Shown here: positions 8,298-19,742 of the stretch, in pieces
Layout of the letters: each line of letters starts with the position of its first letter
How positions within the stretch are numbered: position 1 is the stretch's first letter
Source: JAYPHU01 sp038127535
GTDB lineage: Bacteria > Pseudomonadota > Alphaproteobacteria > Rhodospirillales > UBA2165
Reading direction: 5' to 3'
NCBI GenBank assembly: GCA_038127535.1
Contig: JAYPHU010000007.1
Coordinates: 57,035-121,034, forward strand
DNA length: 64,000 nt
The notes under the pieces: model-generated
The model's input: only the letters and a program-made list of their open reading frames with translations
Database searches by the model: none
What the model was told of the DNA's origin: nothing
Made by a program: the position numbers and the translations under genes

Positions 8298-9427
8298 CGG
8301 GATTCGGCGAGCTCGACGGTACCCGGCAATTTGACCTCCAGGCACGGCTTCTTGTGCTTTTTCATCAACCGGCAAGTCTGATAGGCGTGGATTTTCTCGA
8401 CGCCTAGAATACGCGCTCGGTAGAGCACCCGATTACGGGATTTCTTTAAGGGCATAATGGTGATCTGACCGCCACCCAGGACATGGGCATATTTTTTGGA
8501 AATCTTCCGCGCCAGATCGACCGCCGGAGACTTGGTGTAGAACGCGCCGACCTGAACACCCCAAATGGGATCAGCTGACTCAGCGGGCTTGGCGGACGGC
8601 TTGTCTTCCTTCTCCGCGATCAATTGCGCCGGCTCGAATTTGGCGAAGGCCTTGTTCATGAGACTGGTCATGTGCCGGTCCCGGGCGCGAACCGAGTTGC
8701 CGCCGAACACCACCCCGACGAGCCGATGACCGTGCCGCTTCGCCGTGGTGACCAGGTTATAGCCGGAGGCGCGAATGTATCCCGTCTTCATGCCTTCGGC
8801 CCCATCCAGGCGTTTCAGGACTTTGTTGTGGCTCCGATAGGTGTGTTTCCCGTATGTGAATTTGGTTTCCGCAAAGTAATGATAGAACTGCGGGAAATCC
8901 TTTTGGAGCCGCCGGGCCAATTTGGACATATCCTTAGCCGTCGACATCTGTCCGCTATGGGGCAGGCCGGACGCATTCCGGAAAGTGGTCCGGCTCATGC
9001 CGATTCGGCGAGCCTTGTCAGTCATGATCAGGGCGAATCGCCGCTCTGATTTCGCCAGGTTTTCGGCAACTACAACAGCCACATCATTCGCCGATCTGAC
9101 AACCAGCGAACGGATGGCGTCTTCCACACTGATTGTTTGGCCTGGTTTTACGCCGAGCCGGGAGGCCGGCTGCCGGGCGGCGCGGCGGGAAACCTTCAAC
9201 CGTGAATTCAACTTCAATTTGCCCCGGTCCACCGCATCGAACAGCAGATACAGCGTCATCATCTTGGTCAGAGACGCCGGATAATTGCGGGTGTTTTCAT
9301 TGACCGCGTGCAGAACCTTACCGGTCGTTGCATCGACCACATAAGAGGCATATTTCGCGTGGGCGGTTTGCGGAAGCAGAAATGCGACCAGGACCAGAGC
9401 GACCGCCAAGGCCTTCAAGACCAAGGG
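8294..9427 (-). CDS. D-alanyl-D-alanine carboxypeptidase with C-terminal SPOR domain
   Basis: This is a PBP5/6-type serine peptidase that trims the terminal D-Ala of peptidoglycan stem peptides in the periplasm. The catalytic motifs SLTK (SxxK), SAN (SxN) and KTG are in order. The last 80 residues (WGVQVGAFYTKSPAVDLARK onward) form a SPOR domain that binds denuded septal glycan, suggesting action at the division site. I chose the GTG at 9427 because GAGGA precedes it and the signal peptide is then normal (ending QTAHA). A GTG at 9475 would add an acidic leader. Confidence 0.9.
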   Translation of the reverse strand, partial: PLVLKALAVALVLVAFLLPQTAHAKYASYVVDATTGKVLHAVNENTRNYPASLTKMMTLYLLFDAVDRGKLKLNSRLKVSRRAARQPASRLGVKPGQTISVEDAIRSLVVRSANDVAVVVAENLAKSERRFALIMTDKARRIGMSRTTFRNASGLPHSGQMSTAKDMSKLARRLQKDFPQFYHYFAETKFTYGKHTYRSHNKVLKRLDGAEGMKTGYIRASGYNLVTTAKRHGHRLVGVVFGGNSVRARDRHMTSLMNKAFAKFEPAQLIAEKEDKPSAKPAESADPIWGVQVGAFYTKSPAVDLARKISKKYAHVLGGGQITIMPLKKSRNRVLYRARILGVEKIHAYQTCRLMKKHKKPCLEVKLPGTVELAESR

Positions 9428-9680
9428 CACTCGGTCCTCGTCATTTACGATAGTGTCGCTGGTTACGCTAGGCACGATACTGTTGTTTCCGCAGTTCTGC
9501 CGGGCTGAGTGCTGAAATCCGATAGTGGAAACACACGGGCGCGGCCTGATCCCCCATTTTGGAGCACATTTGTCAAAACACTCCAGGACTCATATCATAA
9601 AATCAAGTACTTAATCTTAACTTCCCCGCGTTCATTTGAGTGGCGGGACGTGAATAAAGCGTTAAATTAAAGCGCAAGCC

Positions 9681-10415
9681 ATGGATCAGAGATCGAATTT
9701 TTTCAGTTCTAAACTATGCCGTGGGGTCTCAGCCCTCTTAGGGTGCTTCCTTTTGTCGGCCTGCACCTATGAGGGCCTAAAGAAGGACACAGGTAATCCG
9801 GTCACCCGCAAATTTTCCTGGTTCAGCTATGTGTCCGGTGATGATATCCGGGCGGCCTGTGTTGAGGGCGCGCCGAACCAATACCGGTTCGTCTATAACG
9901 GCATCTATCACAAACAAGTCCGGACCTATGATCTCTATCGGACGCCGGGGGGCGACCATGAACTGCGCAGTCGGGTAACCGAGGAGGCCGCCAGGCGCAT
10001 CACGACCGAGCTTGGATCGCCGGACCTTTTGCAGCCCTGGCGCGCTATCGAATCGCGGATGAGCCTCTCGTCTAGTGAACTGGAGGGCATCCGATCCACC
10101 CTGCAACAGTCCCGGTATTTCGAAATTACCGCTCCCGAACAAGATTTCGCCTCATACGAGTTTTATTGGACGGGGGCTGCCTGTATTGACGGTAAATATC
10201 GCTTCCGAGCGGTGAAGTGGCCCAGCGCCGCATATAAAGAGGCCGCGCTCCACGATCTCCTATCACCTTGGGATAAAACGACTATTCCGTTCAATGAGCC
10301 ATACCAAGTGTCCCTGTTCGACACCTATCAGAAAGATAGCTATGACGAGTATATCGGCGTGTTTACGGTCCGGATGACCCCCAGCGGCATCAATAGACTC
10401 GCATCGCAAAATTAG
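9681..10415 (+). CDS. hypothetical lipoprotein
   Basis: The 244-residue protein has a signal sequence ending in the lipobox LSAC, so the mature N-terminal cysteine (about residue 28) should be lipidated. The rest is mostly polar with conserved-looking Trp/Tyr-rich strands and a few cysteines. I do not recognise a family. It lies divergently from the carboxypeptidase gene across a 250-base gap in which I see no strong promoter, and is followed by clpS after 117 bases. Confidence 0.75.
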   Translation: MDQRSNFFSSKLCRGVSALLGCFLLSACTYEGLKKDTGNPVTRKFSWFSYVSGDDIRAACVEGAPNQYRFVYNGIYHKQVRTYDLYRTPGGDHELRSRVTEEAARRITTELGSPDLLQPWRAIESRMSLSSSELEGIRSTLQQSRYFEITAPEQDFASYEFYWTGAACIDGKYRFRAVKWPSAAYKEAALHDLLSPWDKTTIPFNEPYQVSLFDTYQKDSYDEYIGVFTVRMTPSGINRLASQN

Positions 10416-10532
10416 CTAACCCTAATGTAAGCCGCAGATTTCTGCCGTTTTTGGCCATAGAACACTTTCGTTGATCCGGTTAAATCCCATATAGTTCTCT
10501 AAGGAATAGATTAGCGCAGTCCGTAGAGACGT

Positions 10533-10871
10533 ATGAAACGAGACGACGATAACCGAAACGGCGATGACGACAGGGATTCCGATCACGGCGTCGCCGTAAA
10601 AAGCCGGACCAAGACGAAGAAGCCGTCGATGTACAAGGTCTTGATGCTGAATGACGATTACACGCCGATGGAATTTGTCGTTCACGTTCTTGAGGAGTTT
10701 TTCTCCAAGAACCACGAGGAAGCGACGCGCATCATGCTCCACGTTCACCAGAAGGGTGTCGGTGTTTGCGGGGTCTATACATACGAAGTGGCTGAGACCA
10801 AGGTGAACCAGACCATGGACCTGGCGCAGCAGCATCAGCATCCGCTGCAATGTACGATCGAGAAGGATTAA
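10533..10871 (+). CDS. clpS: ATP-dependent Clp protease adaptor ClpS
   Basis: ClpS binds proteins with destabilising N-terminal residues and delivers them to ClpAP. The core MLNDDYTPMEFVVHVLEEFF, with the DDY segment of the N-degron pocket, is present. An acidic and charged N-terminal tail of about 30 residues fits the flexible arm that enters ClpA. It is 112 residues long and is followed after 50 bases by clpA, the standard arrangement. Confidence 0.95.
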   Translation: MKRDDDNRNGDDDRDSDHGVAVKSRTKTKKPSMYKVLMLNDDYTPMEFVVHVLEEFFSKNHEEATRIMLHVHQKGVGVCGVYTYEVAETKVNQTMDLAQQHQHPLQCTIEKD

Positions 10872-10921
10872 ATACGAGAGAAGGCGAATACCCCATTCAA
10901 TTGAAACAAACGAGATAAACT

Positions 10922-13276
<2,355 letters not shown>

Positions 13277-13404
13277 GGGGGCGTTCTTCACCCCCCCCCC
13301 CATCCCCCGCGTATCGTTCCGGGACTTCCCCAGCAAGGGGGGAAGAGGAAATGGATGCGCTGCCGAACGCGGTCTCATTCTTCCAACCTAAATTAATGCG
13401 TCGC

Positions 13405-13620
13405 CCCCGAGTTGCGCAGCAATTCTCAAGGGTCCACAGGCATCGATTGGATGGTTCCCCGACAATCGCTCCGCGTGCCTGCCTTCACCGTAGCGAAGCC
13501 CGGCTTCGCGCAGGCAGGTCGGGGGTGACGCAGTTTTGGGGCAGGGGAAGGTGACCCGTAGGGCCGGATGGGGGGATCTCGTTGAAGCGAGATCCCCGAG
13601 AATTGCTGTGCAACTCGGGG
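13405..13620. repeat. MITE-like palindromic intergenic element with 23-base terminal inverted repeats
   Basis: The ends at 13405-13427 and 13598-13620 are inverted copies of each other (22 of 23 bases agree). Inside are further paired arms: CCCCGAC (13457-13463) with GTCGGGG (13518-13524), TGCCTGC (13476-13482) with GCAGGCA (13510-13516), and GCGAAGCC (13493-13500) with GGCTTCGC (13502-13509). A separate perfect 10-base hairpin lies at 13572-13597. No open frame or clear target duplication is seen. The rest of the 13277-13825 gap holds an 11-base C run and the TRAP promoter. Confidence 0.75.
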
Positions 13621-13728
13621 AAGATGAGAAAAGGCGTGCCACCACACCCGCCCTCCCACACCTCGTGCCTTACTCACTAGAGTGTGCGTGGGTAGCAGGA
13701 ATCCGATCAAAATTAGGGATTTCGGCAA

Positions 13729-13757
13729 TTGACGAGGCAGCCGGGCTGCCATACTTT
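13729..13757 (+). promoter_or_regulatory. candidate promoter with 15-base palindromic operator for the TRAP operon
   Basis: TTGACG (13729-13734) and TACTTT (13752-13757) are 17 bases apart. The spacer contains the perfect palindrome GGCAGCC-G-GGCTGCC (13736-13750), exactly where a repressor would block RNA polymerase. The dctP start lies about 70 bases downstream, preceded by AAGGAAG. Repressor identity is unknown; no regulator gene is adjacent. Confidence 0.5.
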
Positions 13758-13825
13758 CGCGGGGAAACGAAGAAGAAAAGTATAACATCACGTTTCATTA
13801 TTCACTCAAAAGGAAGGCTAAAAAA

Positions 13826-14914
13826 ATGCTTACGTTTAAAACCAAGATTGCAACAGGGATGGCCCTTGCCGGCGTCGTCGCCTTGGGAATGAGCTTCGGC
13901 TCCACCGCCAAGGCCGCCGAAACCATCAGCATCACGGCGATTGACGGCTATTCCCCGAAATCCATGTGGGTCCGGGAATTTATCAATTTCCTTATTCCCG
14001 ACATCAACAAGCGCCTCGCCGCCACCGGTAACTACAAGATCAAGTGGAACCAGGCTTGGGGCGGTCAGATCGTTAAGCCGCGCGGCGTGATGGGCGGTAT
14101 GCAGAAGGGCCTCGGCGACATGGGTGTTGTGACCACCGTGTTCCACGCCGATAAGGTGCCGCTGCAGATGATTTCCTATGCGACGCCGTTCGTGACCACA
14201 AACCCGACGCTGATTTCCCGCACCATCGATGATCTCGCGGGCAAGCATCCGGAATTCAAGCAGGCTTTCGCCAAGTTCAATCAGGTCTATCTGACCAATG
14301 TGGCCGTTCTGGACACTTATCAGATCTTCTCCAAGAAGCAGATCAAGACCCTGGATGACTTCAAGGGTGTGAAAGTCGGCAGCGCCGGTCTGAACCTCCG
14401 CTGGCTGCAGAACTTCGGCGCGGCCGGTGTCGGCGGCAGTCTGGTCACCTACTACAACAAGCTGAAAACCGGTGTTCTGGACGCCATCATGTTGTGGCCG
14501 GAATCGGTTGTTGGCCGGAAAATGTACGAGGTTGCACCGTACATGCTGAAAGCCGACCTGGGTTCCGTGGCCTCCAAGGCGGTAACTGTGAACGTCAACA
14601 CCTGGAAGAAGCTGCCGGGTGAGGTTCGCAAGGCCCTCCAGGACGGTGCGGTTGCCTATCGGGAGCACACCACGGCCAAGGCCCTTGATGTGGCCGACGC
14701 CAGCTACAAGGCCTACAACGCCAACGGCGGCACGACCTATGTGATGCCGCAGGCAGAGCGCGTCAAATGGGCGAACACTATGCCTAACGTCGCCAAGGAT
14801 TGGGCTGCGTCCCTCGACAAGAAGGGTCAGCCGGGCCGCAAGGTTCTGGTCTCCTACATGGATACCATGCGGGCCGCCAATCAGCCGATTATCCGCCAAT
14901 GGGATAAAGAGTAG
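13826..14914 (+). CDS. dctP: TRAP transporter substrate-binding protein (DctP family)
   Basis: This 362-residue periplasmic receptor has a signal peptide ending STAKA. The DctP fold includes the segment GVKVGSAGLNLRWLQNFGA and the arginine-containing strand that usually contacts a substrate carboxylate. It captures an organic acid and hands it to the DctQM membrane unit encoded next. A good ribosome site (AAGGAAGG) precedes the ATG. The ligand cannot be named from sequence, but the neighbouring dehydrogenase and RidA genes would suit a small organic acid. Confidence 0.92.
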   Translation: MLTFKTKIATGMALAGVVALGMSFGSTAKAAETISITAIDGYSPKSMWVREFINFLIPDINKRLAATGNYKIKWNQAWGGQIVKPRGVMGGMQKGLGDMGVVTTVFHADKVPLQMISYATPFVTTNPTLISRTIDDLAGKHPEFKQAFAKFNQVYLTNVAVLDTYQIFSKKQIKTLDDFKGVKVGSAGLNLRWLQNFGAAGVGGSLVTYYNKLKTGVLDAIMLWPESVVGRKMYEVAPYMLKADLGSVASKAVTVNVNTWKKLPGEVRKALQDGAVAYREHTTAKALDVADASYKAYNANGGTTYVMPQAERVKWANTMPNVAKDWAASLDKKGQPGRKVLVSYMDTMRAANQPIIRQWDKE

Positions 14915-14946
14915 ACGTTTGATCGTCTGCTGAAGCGGATTTAATC

Positions 14947-15510
14947 ATGTCCGATTCAACGCTAGGGGCGCCGCCGCAAGGCGGCGTCCTCAGCACTTCT
15001 CTGGATCGCGTTCTCACGGCTATGAACGCGATCGGCTCCGTGTGGGTGTTTGTCCTCATGGTGATGATCGACACCGACGCTTTTGCGCGAACATTTTTCG
15101 CGCATCCGTTCCACGGGGTGTCTGAACTGGTCGAACTTTCCATCATCGGGATCGTGTTTATGCAGTTGGGTGACGCCACGCGAAAGGGCCGGCTGACGCG
15201 CTCCGATGGTTTTTTCAATTTTATGAAGGCGCGCAAGCCGAAAATTGGCCGCTATATGGGCGCCTTATTTGATTTTCTCGGCATTATATTTTTCATCATC
15301 GTGCTCAATGGCGCGATTCCTGATCTCATCGACGCCTGGGTTAATAATTATTACGTCGGTGAAGAGGGGCTGTTCACGGCGCCCGAATGGCCGATCAAAA
15401 CGGTCATTGTGCTGGGCTGTGTGGTGACTCTTCTGCAATTCTTACGGATCGGCCTGCAGTATCTGCATCCGCAGGCCCTGGTCCACGATCCGGCCAAGCC
15501 GGCGGACTAA
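14947..15510 (+). CDS. dctQ: TRAP transporter small permease (DctQ)
   Basis: The 187-residue protein has four hydrophobic segments and the family pattern FHGVSELVELSIIGIVFMQL. It pairs with DctM to form the sodium-driven transporter. It lies 32 bases after dctP and 11 bases before dctM, as expected for one transcript. Confidence 0.9.
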   Translation: MSDSTLGAPPQGGVLSTSLDRVLTAMNAIGSVWVFVLMVMIDTDAFARTFFAHPFHGVSELVELSIIGIVFMQLGDATRKGRLTRSDGFFNFMKARKPKIGRYMGALFDFLGIIFFIIVLNGAIPDLIDAWVNNYYVGEEGLFTAPEWPIKTVIVLGCVVTLLQFLRIGLQYLHPQALVHDPAKPAD

Positions 15511-15521
15511 TGTGAGTTGAT

Positions 15522-16856
15522 ATGACTGGAATAGAAGTCGGAATTGCGTCGGTCATCCTGATCGTCTGTTTGATTTACACCGGGCTCTATATTCCGGTGG
15601 CGCTGGGTTTGGTATCGTTCATCGGCGTCTGGCTCATCCGCGATAATGTGGATATCGCTGTCGCGCTGCTGTCCGAGGCCATCGCGGACACAGTATCGGA
15701 ATATGTGTTCGCCACCGTGCCCTTGTTTGCCCTAATGGGTCTGATCGTGAGTAAGGCCGGCCTCGGCAAGGATGTCTACGAGGTCGCCAACTTTATTTTC
15801 TACCGGATCAGAGGCGGGCTCGGCATCGCGACCGTGGCGGCAAACGCCATCTTTGCCTCAATCACCGGGTCGTCCATCGCCTCGGCCTCGGTGTTTACCC
15901 GGGTAGCGGTGCCGGAAATGCGCCGCTTCGGTTTCAAGAACCGGTTTACTGTGGGCGTCGTCGCCGGCAGCTCGGTCCTGGGGATGCTGATCCCACCGAG
16001 CGCCATGCTGATTATCTACGCCATCGTGACCGAGCAATCAGTGGGCCACCTGTTCCTGGCCGGCATAGTGCCGGGCATCGTTCTGTCGGTGGCCTATGCC
16101 ATCCTGATCCTGATGCTGTCCTACATCACCCCAAACTATGTGGGTGGGCAGGACTCTCACGACGTTGCTAACGAAGATTGGGCCAAGCTGACCTGGATGG
16201 ATCTGTTCTGGAAGATCCTGCCCGTCGTCGTACTGGTCTTGGTTGTTTTGGGCGGCATCTATGGCGGTATTGTGACCCCGGTCGAGGCCGGCGCCATGGG
16301 CTCCTTGGCTGCGCTGATTGTTGCGCTGTTGAAGAAATCCCTGACCTGGCAGGACTTGTGGGAGGTGCTGGTCGAAACCGGACACATTACCTCGGCCATC
16401 CTGTTCCTGATCATCGCCGCGTCCATGTATAGCCGGATGCTCGGTGTTGCCGGACTGCCGACTTTGTTCGGGGAATGGCTTGCCGACATGAATATGACCC
16501 TGCCCATGCTGATGACGGTTTATGTCATTCTGCTGGTTTTGTTGGGGACGATCCTGGACACCGCCTCGATCATCCTGATCGTGGTGCCGCTTTTCCTGAC
16601 CGCGCTGGAAGCCTACGGCGTCGATCTGATCTGGTTCGGCATTGTCACCGTTGTCGGCGCGGAGATCGGTCTACTGACGCCACCGCTGGGTATTTCGTGT
16701 TTCGTGATCAAGAGCACCATCAACGACCCGAACGTGACCCTGTTCGATATCTTCTCAGGCGCGTTCCCGTTCGCGGTGACCATGCTGTTGGTGCTTATTA
16801 TCCTGATCGCCTATCCGATGCTCAGTATCGGCATCCTGCAGTTCTCCTTCTTGTGA
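15522..16856 (+). CDS. dctM: TRAP transporter large permease (DctM)
   Basis: The 444-residue protein has about 12 hydrophobic segments. Family motifs include NAIFASITGSSIASASVF and GMLIPPSAMLIIYAI in the two repeat halves. It forms the elevator-type transport domain that moves substrate with sodium ions. A strong terminator follows its stop, closing the dctPQM operon. Confidence 0.93.
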   Translation: MTGIEVGIASVILIVCLIYTGLYIPVALGLVSFIGVWLIRDNVDIAVALLSEAIADTVSEYVFATVPLFALMGLIVSKAGLGKDVYEVANFIFYRIRGGLGIATVAANAIFASITGSSIASASVFTRVAVPEMRRFGFKNRFTVGVVAGSSVLGMLIPPSAMLIIYAIVTEQSVGHLFLAGIVPGIVLSVAYAILILMLSYITPNYVGGQDSHDVANEDWAKLTWMDLFWKILPVVVLVLVVLGGIYGGIVTPVEAGAMGSLAALIVALLKKSLTWQDLWEVLVETGHITSAILFLIIAASMYSRMLGVAGLPTLFGEWLADMNMTLPMLMTVYVILLVLLGTILDTASIILIVVPLFLTALEAYGVDLIWFGIVTVVGAEIGLLTPPLGISCFVIKSTINDPNVTLFDIFSGAFPFAVTMLLVLIILIAYPMLSIGILQFSFL

Positions 16857-16880
16857 CGAGGCCATACGTATAGTCATTAA

Positions 16881-16916
16881 AAAAACCCGCCGGCTGAGAC
16901 CAACCGGCGGGTTTTT
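16881..16916. terminator. bidirectional Rho-independent terminator
   Basis: AAAAACCCGCCGG (16881-16893), a 10-base loop, and CCGGCGGGTTTTT (16904-16916) form a perfect GC-rich stem. A-runs on the left and T-runs on the right let it work in both directions. It separates dctM from the convergent membrane-protein gene. Confidence 0.92.
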
Positions 16917-16935
16917 GTTTGGTTTGTACTGCGGC

Positions 16936-17424
16936 TTACGACGCGACTGGTGCGATCCAGCCGACGGCCAGGCCGTAGACGATGTGTACTTTCAGGCTGG
17001 TCACCCAGGCCAGCGGGTGAATGTGGGACAGCATGAAGCCTTCCTTCAGATAGAAGGGGACATAAAACACGCCGGAAATGAACCAGAGGATGATGCCGTA
17101 GATGGCGCCATTAATGGCTGAGTGATCGATAGGTGAGTAGGCCGCGATATACGACGCAGCGAAGCTGGAATACATCAGCGCAAACACGACGCCGTTGAAA
17201 TAGATCACGATCATGCCCGGCCAGTAAGGCGTATTGGGCGCATCGACGCCGGCGCCGGCGCCGACTTCTTTCTCGAAGGTGCGCGCGTAGGTCACATTGG
17301 CCATGGCGCGGGAAAAGTCGAGCCGGGGTAGGCCCAGGCTGTCGGCCCAGAGCGCCATGATCAGCAAACCATAGGTGCCGATAATGCCCGCAAAGACCGA
17401 CATGGCGAAGAATTCAATTTGCAT
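16936..17424 (-). CDS. hypothetical four-helix membrane protein
   Basis: The 162-residue protein has hydrophobic segments at about residues 5-27, 70-92, 103-122 and 140-158 and no cleavable signal. GGAGG precedes the ATG. I do not recognise a family. It shares the bidirectional terminator with the TRAP operon and faces away from the MFS gene, so its job may relate to the transport cluster, but nothing in the sequence proves that. Confidence 0.7.
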   Translation of the reverse strand: MQIEFFAMSVFAGIIGTYGLLIMALWADSLGLPRLDFSRAMANVTYARTFEKEVGAGAGVDAPNTPYWPGMIVIYFNGVVFALMYSSFAASYIAAYSPIDHSAINGAIYGIILWFISGVFYVPFYLKEGFMLSHIHPLAWVTSLKVHIVYGLAVGWIAPVAS

Positions 17425-17501
17425 GAGGTGCCTCCAATTATTTCGCTGAATTTTGAGTCTCGAATGCGCCTAATTACCCTGATTCGGCGGCGTTGGCCAT
17501 A

Positions 17502-17534
17502 CAATCGCCAGGAAATCGCCAGACAATCGTCAGG
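17502..17534. repeat. three tandem 11-base direct repeats
   Basis: CAATCGCCAGG, AAATCGCCAGA and CAATCGTCAGG lie head to tail, with a partial fourth copy (CAATC) after them. The 11-base period places each copy on nearly the same helix face. They sit between the divergent membrane-protein and MFS genes, about 60 bases before the MFS start, so they may bind a regulator. Confidence 0.6.
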
Positions 17535-17594
17535 CAATCAATTAGCTCGGTGCGCCGGACTTGTTCGCTGTGGGATTCCGGATAAAGTCCCTTG

Positions 17595-18941
17595 ATGACC
17601 ACGACCGAGCCGTCTCCGGCCCCGAAATCCACTTTTGCCGAACGTCTGCCGTTTTTCTACGGCTGGATCGTCGTGGGCGTGGCCTTTATCACCATGGCCA
17701 TCGGGGTCAATGCCCGGACCTCCTTTTCGCTTCTGTTTCCGCCGATCTTGGATGAATTCGGCTGGGATCGCGCCACGGTATCGGCGGCTTTTTCCATCGG
17801 GTTCATGACGTCGATTATTCTGTCGCCGGTAGTCGGCGTGTCCATGGACCGGTTCGGCCCCCGGTTTGTCTTGCCCCTGGGGGCGGTTTTGTCGGCGGCC
17901 GGGTTTTTGCTGGCGACGATTGCCACCGAGCCATGGCACTTTTATTTAACGTTGGGGATGCTGGTGGTCGGCGGCTCGCTGTTTATTAGCTATATCGGCC
18001 ATACGACGTTCCTGCCCAACTGGTTCAGCCGCCGCCGGGGGCTGGCGGTCGGTATCGCGTTCTCCGGCGTTGGCGTGGGTTCCATCATTCTTTTTCCCTG
18101 GATGCAGCACTCTATCGACGCGGTCGGCTGGCGGGAGACACTCTACATCCTGGCGATCCTCATGATCGTGGTGATCGTGCCGCTGAACAGGATCTTTCAG
18201 CGCCGTCGTCCGGAAGACCTGGGTCTGAGTGCTGAAGGAGACAAAAGGACCGATGCGAACACGCCGTCCGACAATGAAACCAGCGAACAGTCGCGGATTG
18301 TCGATCGCGCGTGGGTGGAGACCGAGTGGACGCTGGCGCTCGCCATGAAGACGTCGCGGTTCTGGTGGCTCAGCCTGTCCCTAGTGACCGGCCTCTATGC
18401 CTGGTACGCGGTGCAGGTGCATCAGACACGGTTTTTGATTGACGTGGGCATCCCGGCGGAGACGGCGGCGATTGCCTTGGGTGCGGTGGCGCTGACGGGG
18501 ATCGGCGGGCAGATTTTCATCGGGCACTTTTCCGACCGGATGGGGCGAGAATGGGGCTGGACTTTGGCCATGATTGGCTACCTGGCGACCTATCTTTTGC
18601 TACTGGTATTGACCGTCGTGCCGTCCACGGCACTTGCGTTCATCATGGTGGTGGCGCAGGGGTTGTTAGGCTACGGTCTGGCGTCGGTATTCGGTTCGGT
18701 GCCGGTGGAGTTGTTTGCAGGCAAACGCTATGGGATCATCGCGGGTGTGCTCGGCGGGATCGCCAGTTGCGGTGCGGCTTTCGGGCCCTGGGCGACGGGC
18801 TGGTTGTTTGACCAGGCCGGCAACTACCATATGGCGTTTTCCGTCGCCGTTATCGTTTGCGTTATCTCTATCGTGTCCATGTGGATCGCCGCGCCGCGCA
18901 AGGTGCGCCTGGTGGCGGGGCGAATTCCGAAAACGTCTTAG
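17595..18941 (+). CDS. MFS transporter, OFA (oxalate/formate antiporter-like) group
   Basis: The 448-residue protein has 12 predicted membrane helices and MFS motif A-like loops (DRFGPRFVLP, SDRMGREWGW). The N-terminal FYGWIVVGVAFITMA and RTSFSLLFPPILDEFGWDRATVSAAFS match the OFA branch of monocarboxylate carriers. A TTG lies 3 bases upstream of the chosen ATG. It overlaps the convergent SDR gene by 4 bases. The substrate is probably a small carboxylate, by family only. Confidence 0.87.
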   Translation: MTTTEPSPAPKSTFAERLPFFYGWIVVGVAFITMAIGVNARTSFSLLFPPILDEFGWDRATVSAAFSIGFMTSIILSPVVGVSMDRFGPRFVLPLGAVLSAAGFLLATIATEPWHFYLTLGMLVVGGSLFISYIGHTTFLPNWFSRRRGLAVGIAFSGVGVGSIILFPWMQHSIDAVGWRETLYILAILMIVVIVPLNRIFQRRRPEDLGLSAEGDKRTDANTPSDNETSEQSRIVDRAWVETEWTLALAMKTSRFWWLSLSLVTGLYAWYAVQVHQTRFLIDVGIPAETAAIALGAVALTGIGGQIFIGHFSDRMGREWGWTLAMIGYLATYLLLLVLTVVPSTALAFIMVVAQGLLGYGLASVFGSVPVELFAGKRYGIIAGVLGGIASCGAAFGPWATGWLFDQAGNYHMAFSVAVIVCVISIVSMWIAAPRKVRLVAGRIPKTS

Positions 18942-19735
18942 ACCACTGTCCAGCCGCCGTCGTGAACAATGATCTGACCGGTTAGATAGCTGGATGCATC
19001 GCTGGCCAGATACACAACCAGCCCATCCAGATTGTCCGGCGTGCCCCGGTGGCCCATGGGAACGCCGGTGCTGATCGCTTCTTCGAAGCGGGAGATTTGT
19101 TCGTTGGTCATGCTCGCCTGATTGCGCTCACCCAGCCGCGTGCCGCCGTGCCAGCCGGGTGCGATGGCGTTGGCGCGAATGCCGTCCGCTGCGTATTCGG
19201 CTGCCAATTGCTTGGTGAGGCCAGAGAGCGCGGCCTTGGCCGCAGCATAAGACGCCGTGACCATGGGGAAGTCGGGATACACGCCCACCTCGCCGACGAT
19301 GGAAGCGATGTTGATGATCGACCCGCCGCCGCCTGCCAGCATTTTCGGGATTGCCGCGCGGGTGCAGTAATAGGCACCGTTCAGATGGATATCCAACAAA
19401 CGCCGCCAATCCTCGATCTCGATCTCGTGGGTGCGGAGGGCGGGTGTCGTGATGCCGGCGTTGTTGATCAGGATGTCGATCTTTTCCAGGCCCTCGAACA
19501 CATCCGCTACCGCTTCTGATTCCGCCACATCCAGAGTAACGGCTTCGCAGGTCTTGCCGGCCTTGGATAGGATATCCATAGTTTCTTCTACCCTGTCTTC
19601 GACGATATCGGCGGCGATGATGGCCGCGCCTGCATCGGCCAGGGCGGCGGCAAAGGCCCGGCCGAGACCCGCGCCGGCGCCGGTGATAAAGGCAGTCTTG
19701 CCGCTCAGGTCAAAAAGCTCGTTGGGTTTCACCAT
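18938..19735 (-). CDS. SDR-family oxidoreductase
   Basis: The 265-residue NAD(P)-dependent short-chain dehydrogenase has the glycine motif TGAGAGLG, the NNAG strand, and the catalytic YAAAK with an upstream serine (IINIAS). An acidic residue after the second strand (AADIVEDR) favours NAD over NADP. It lies 7 bases downstream of the DUF482 gene on the same strand. The substrate is unknown; a hydroxy acid or sugar acid is plausible from the transporters nearby. Confidence 0.88.
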   Translation of the reverse strand: MVKPNELFDLSGKTAFITGAGAGLGRAFAAALADAGAAIIAADIVEDRVEETMDILSKAGKTCEAVTLDVAESEAVADVFEGLEKIDILINNAGITTPALRTHEIEIEDWRRLLDIHLNGAYYCTRAAIPKMLAGGGGSIINIASIVGEVGVYPDFPMVTASYAAAKAALSGLTKQLAAEYAADGIRANAIAPGWHGGTRLGERNQASMTNEQISRFEEAISTGVPMGHRGTPDNLDGLVVYLASDASSYLTGQIIVHDGGWTVV

Positions 19736-19742
19736 GACCGGC

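Noticed and set aside
13281..13301. Rho-independent terminator after clpA
   Set aside because: A G-run and an 11-base C-run can pair, but there is no T tract.
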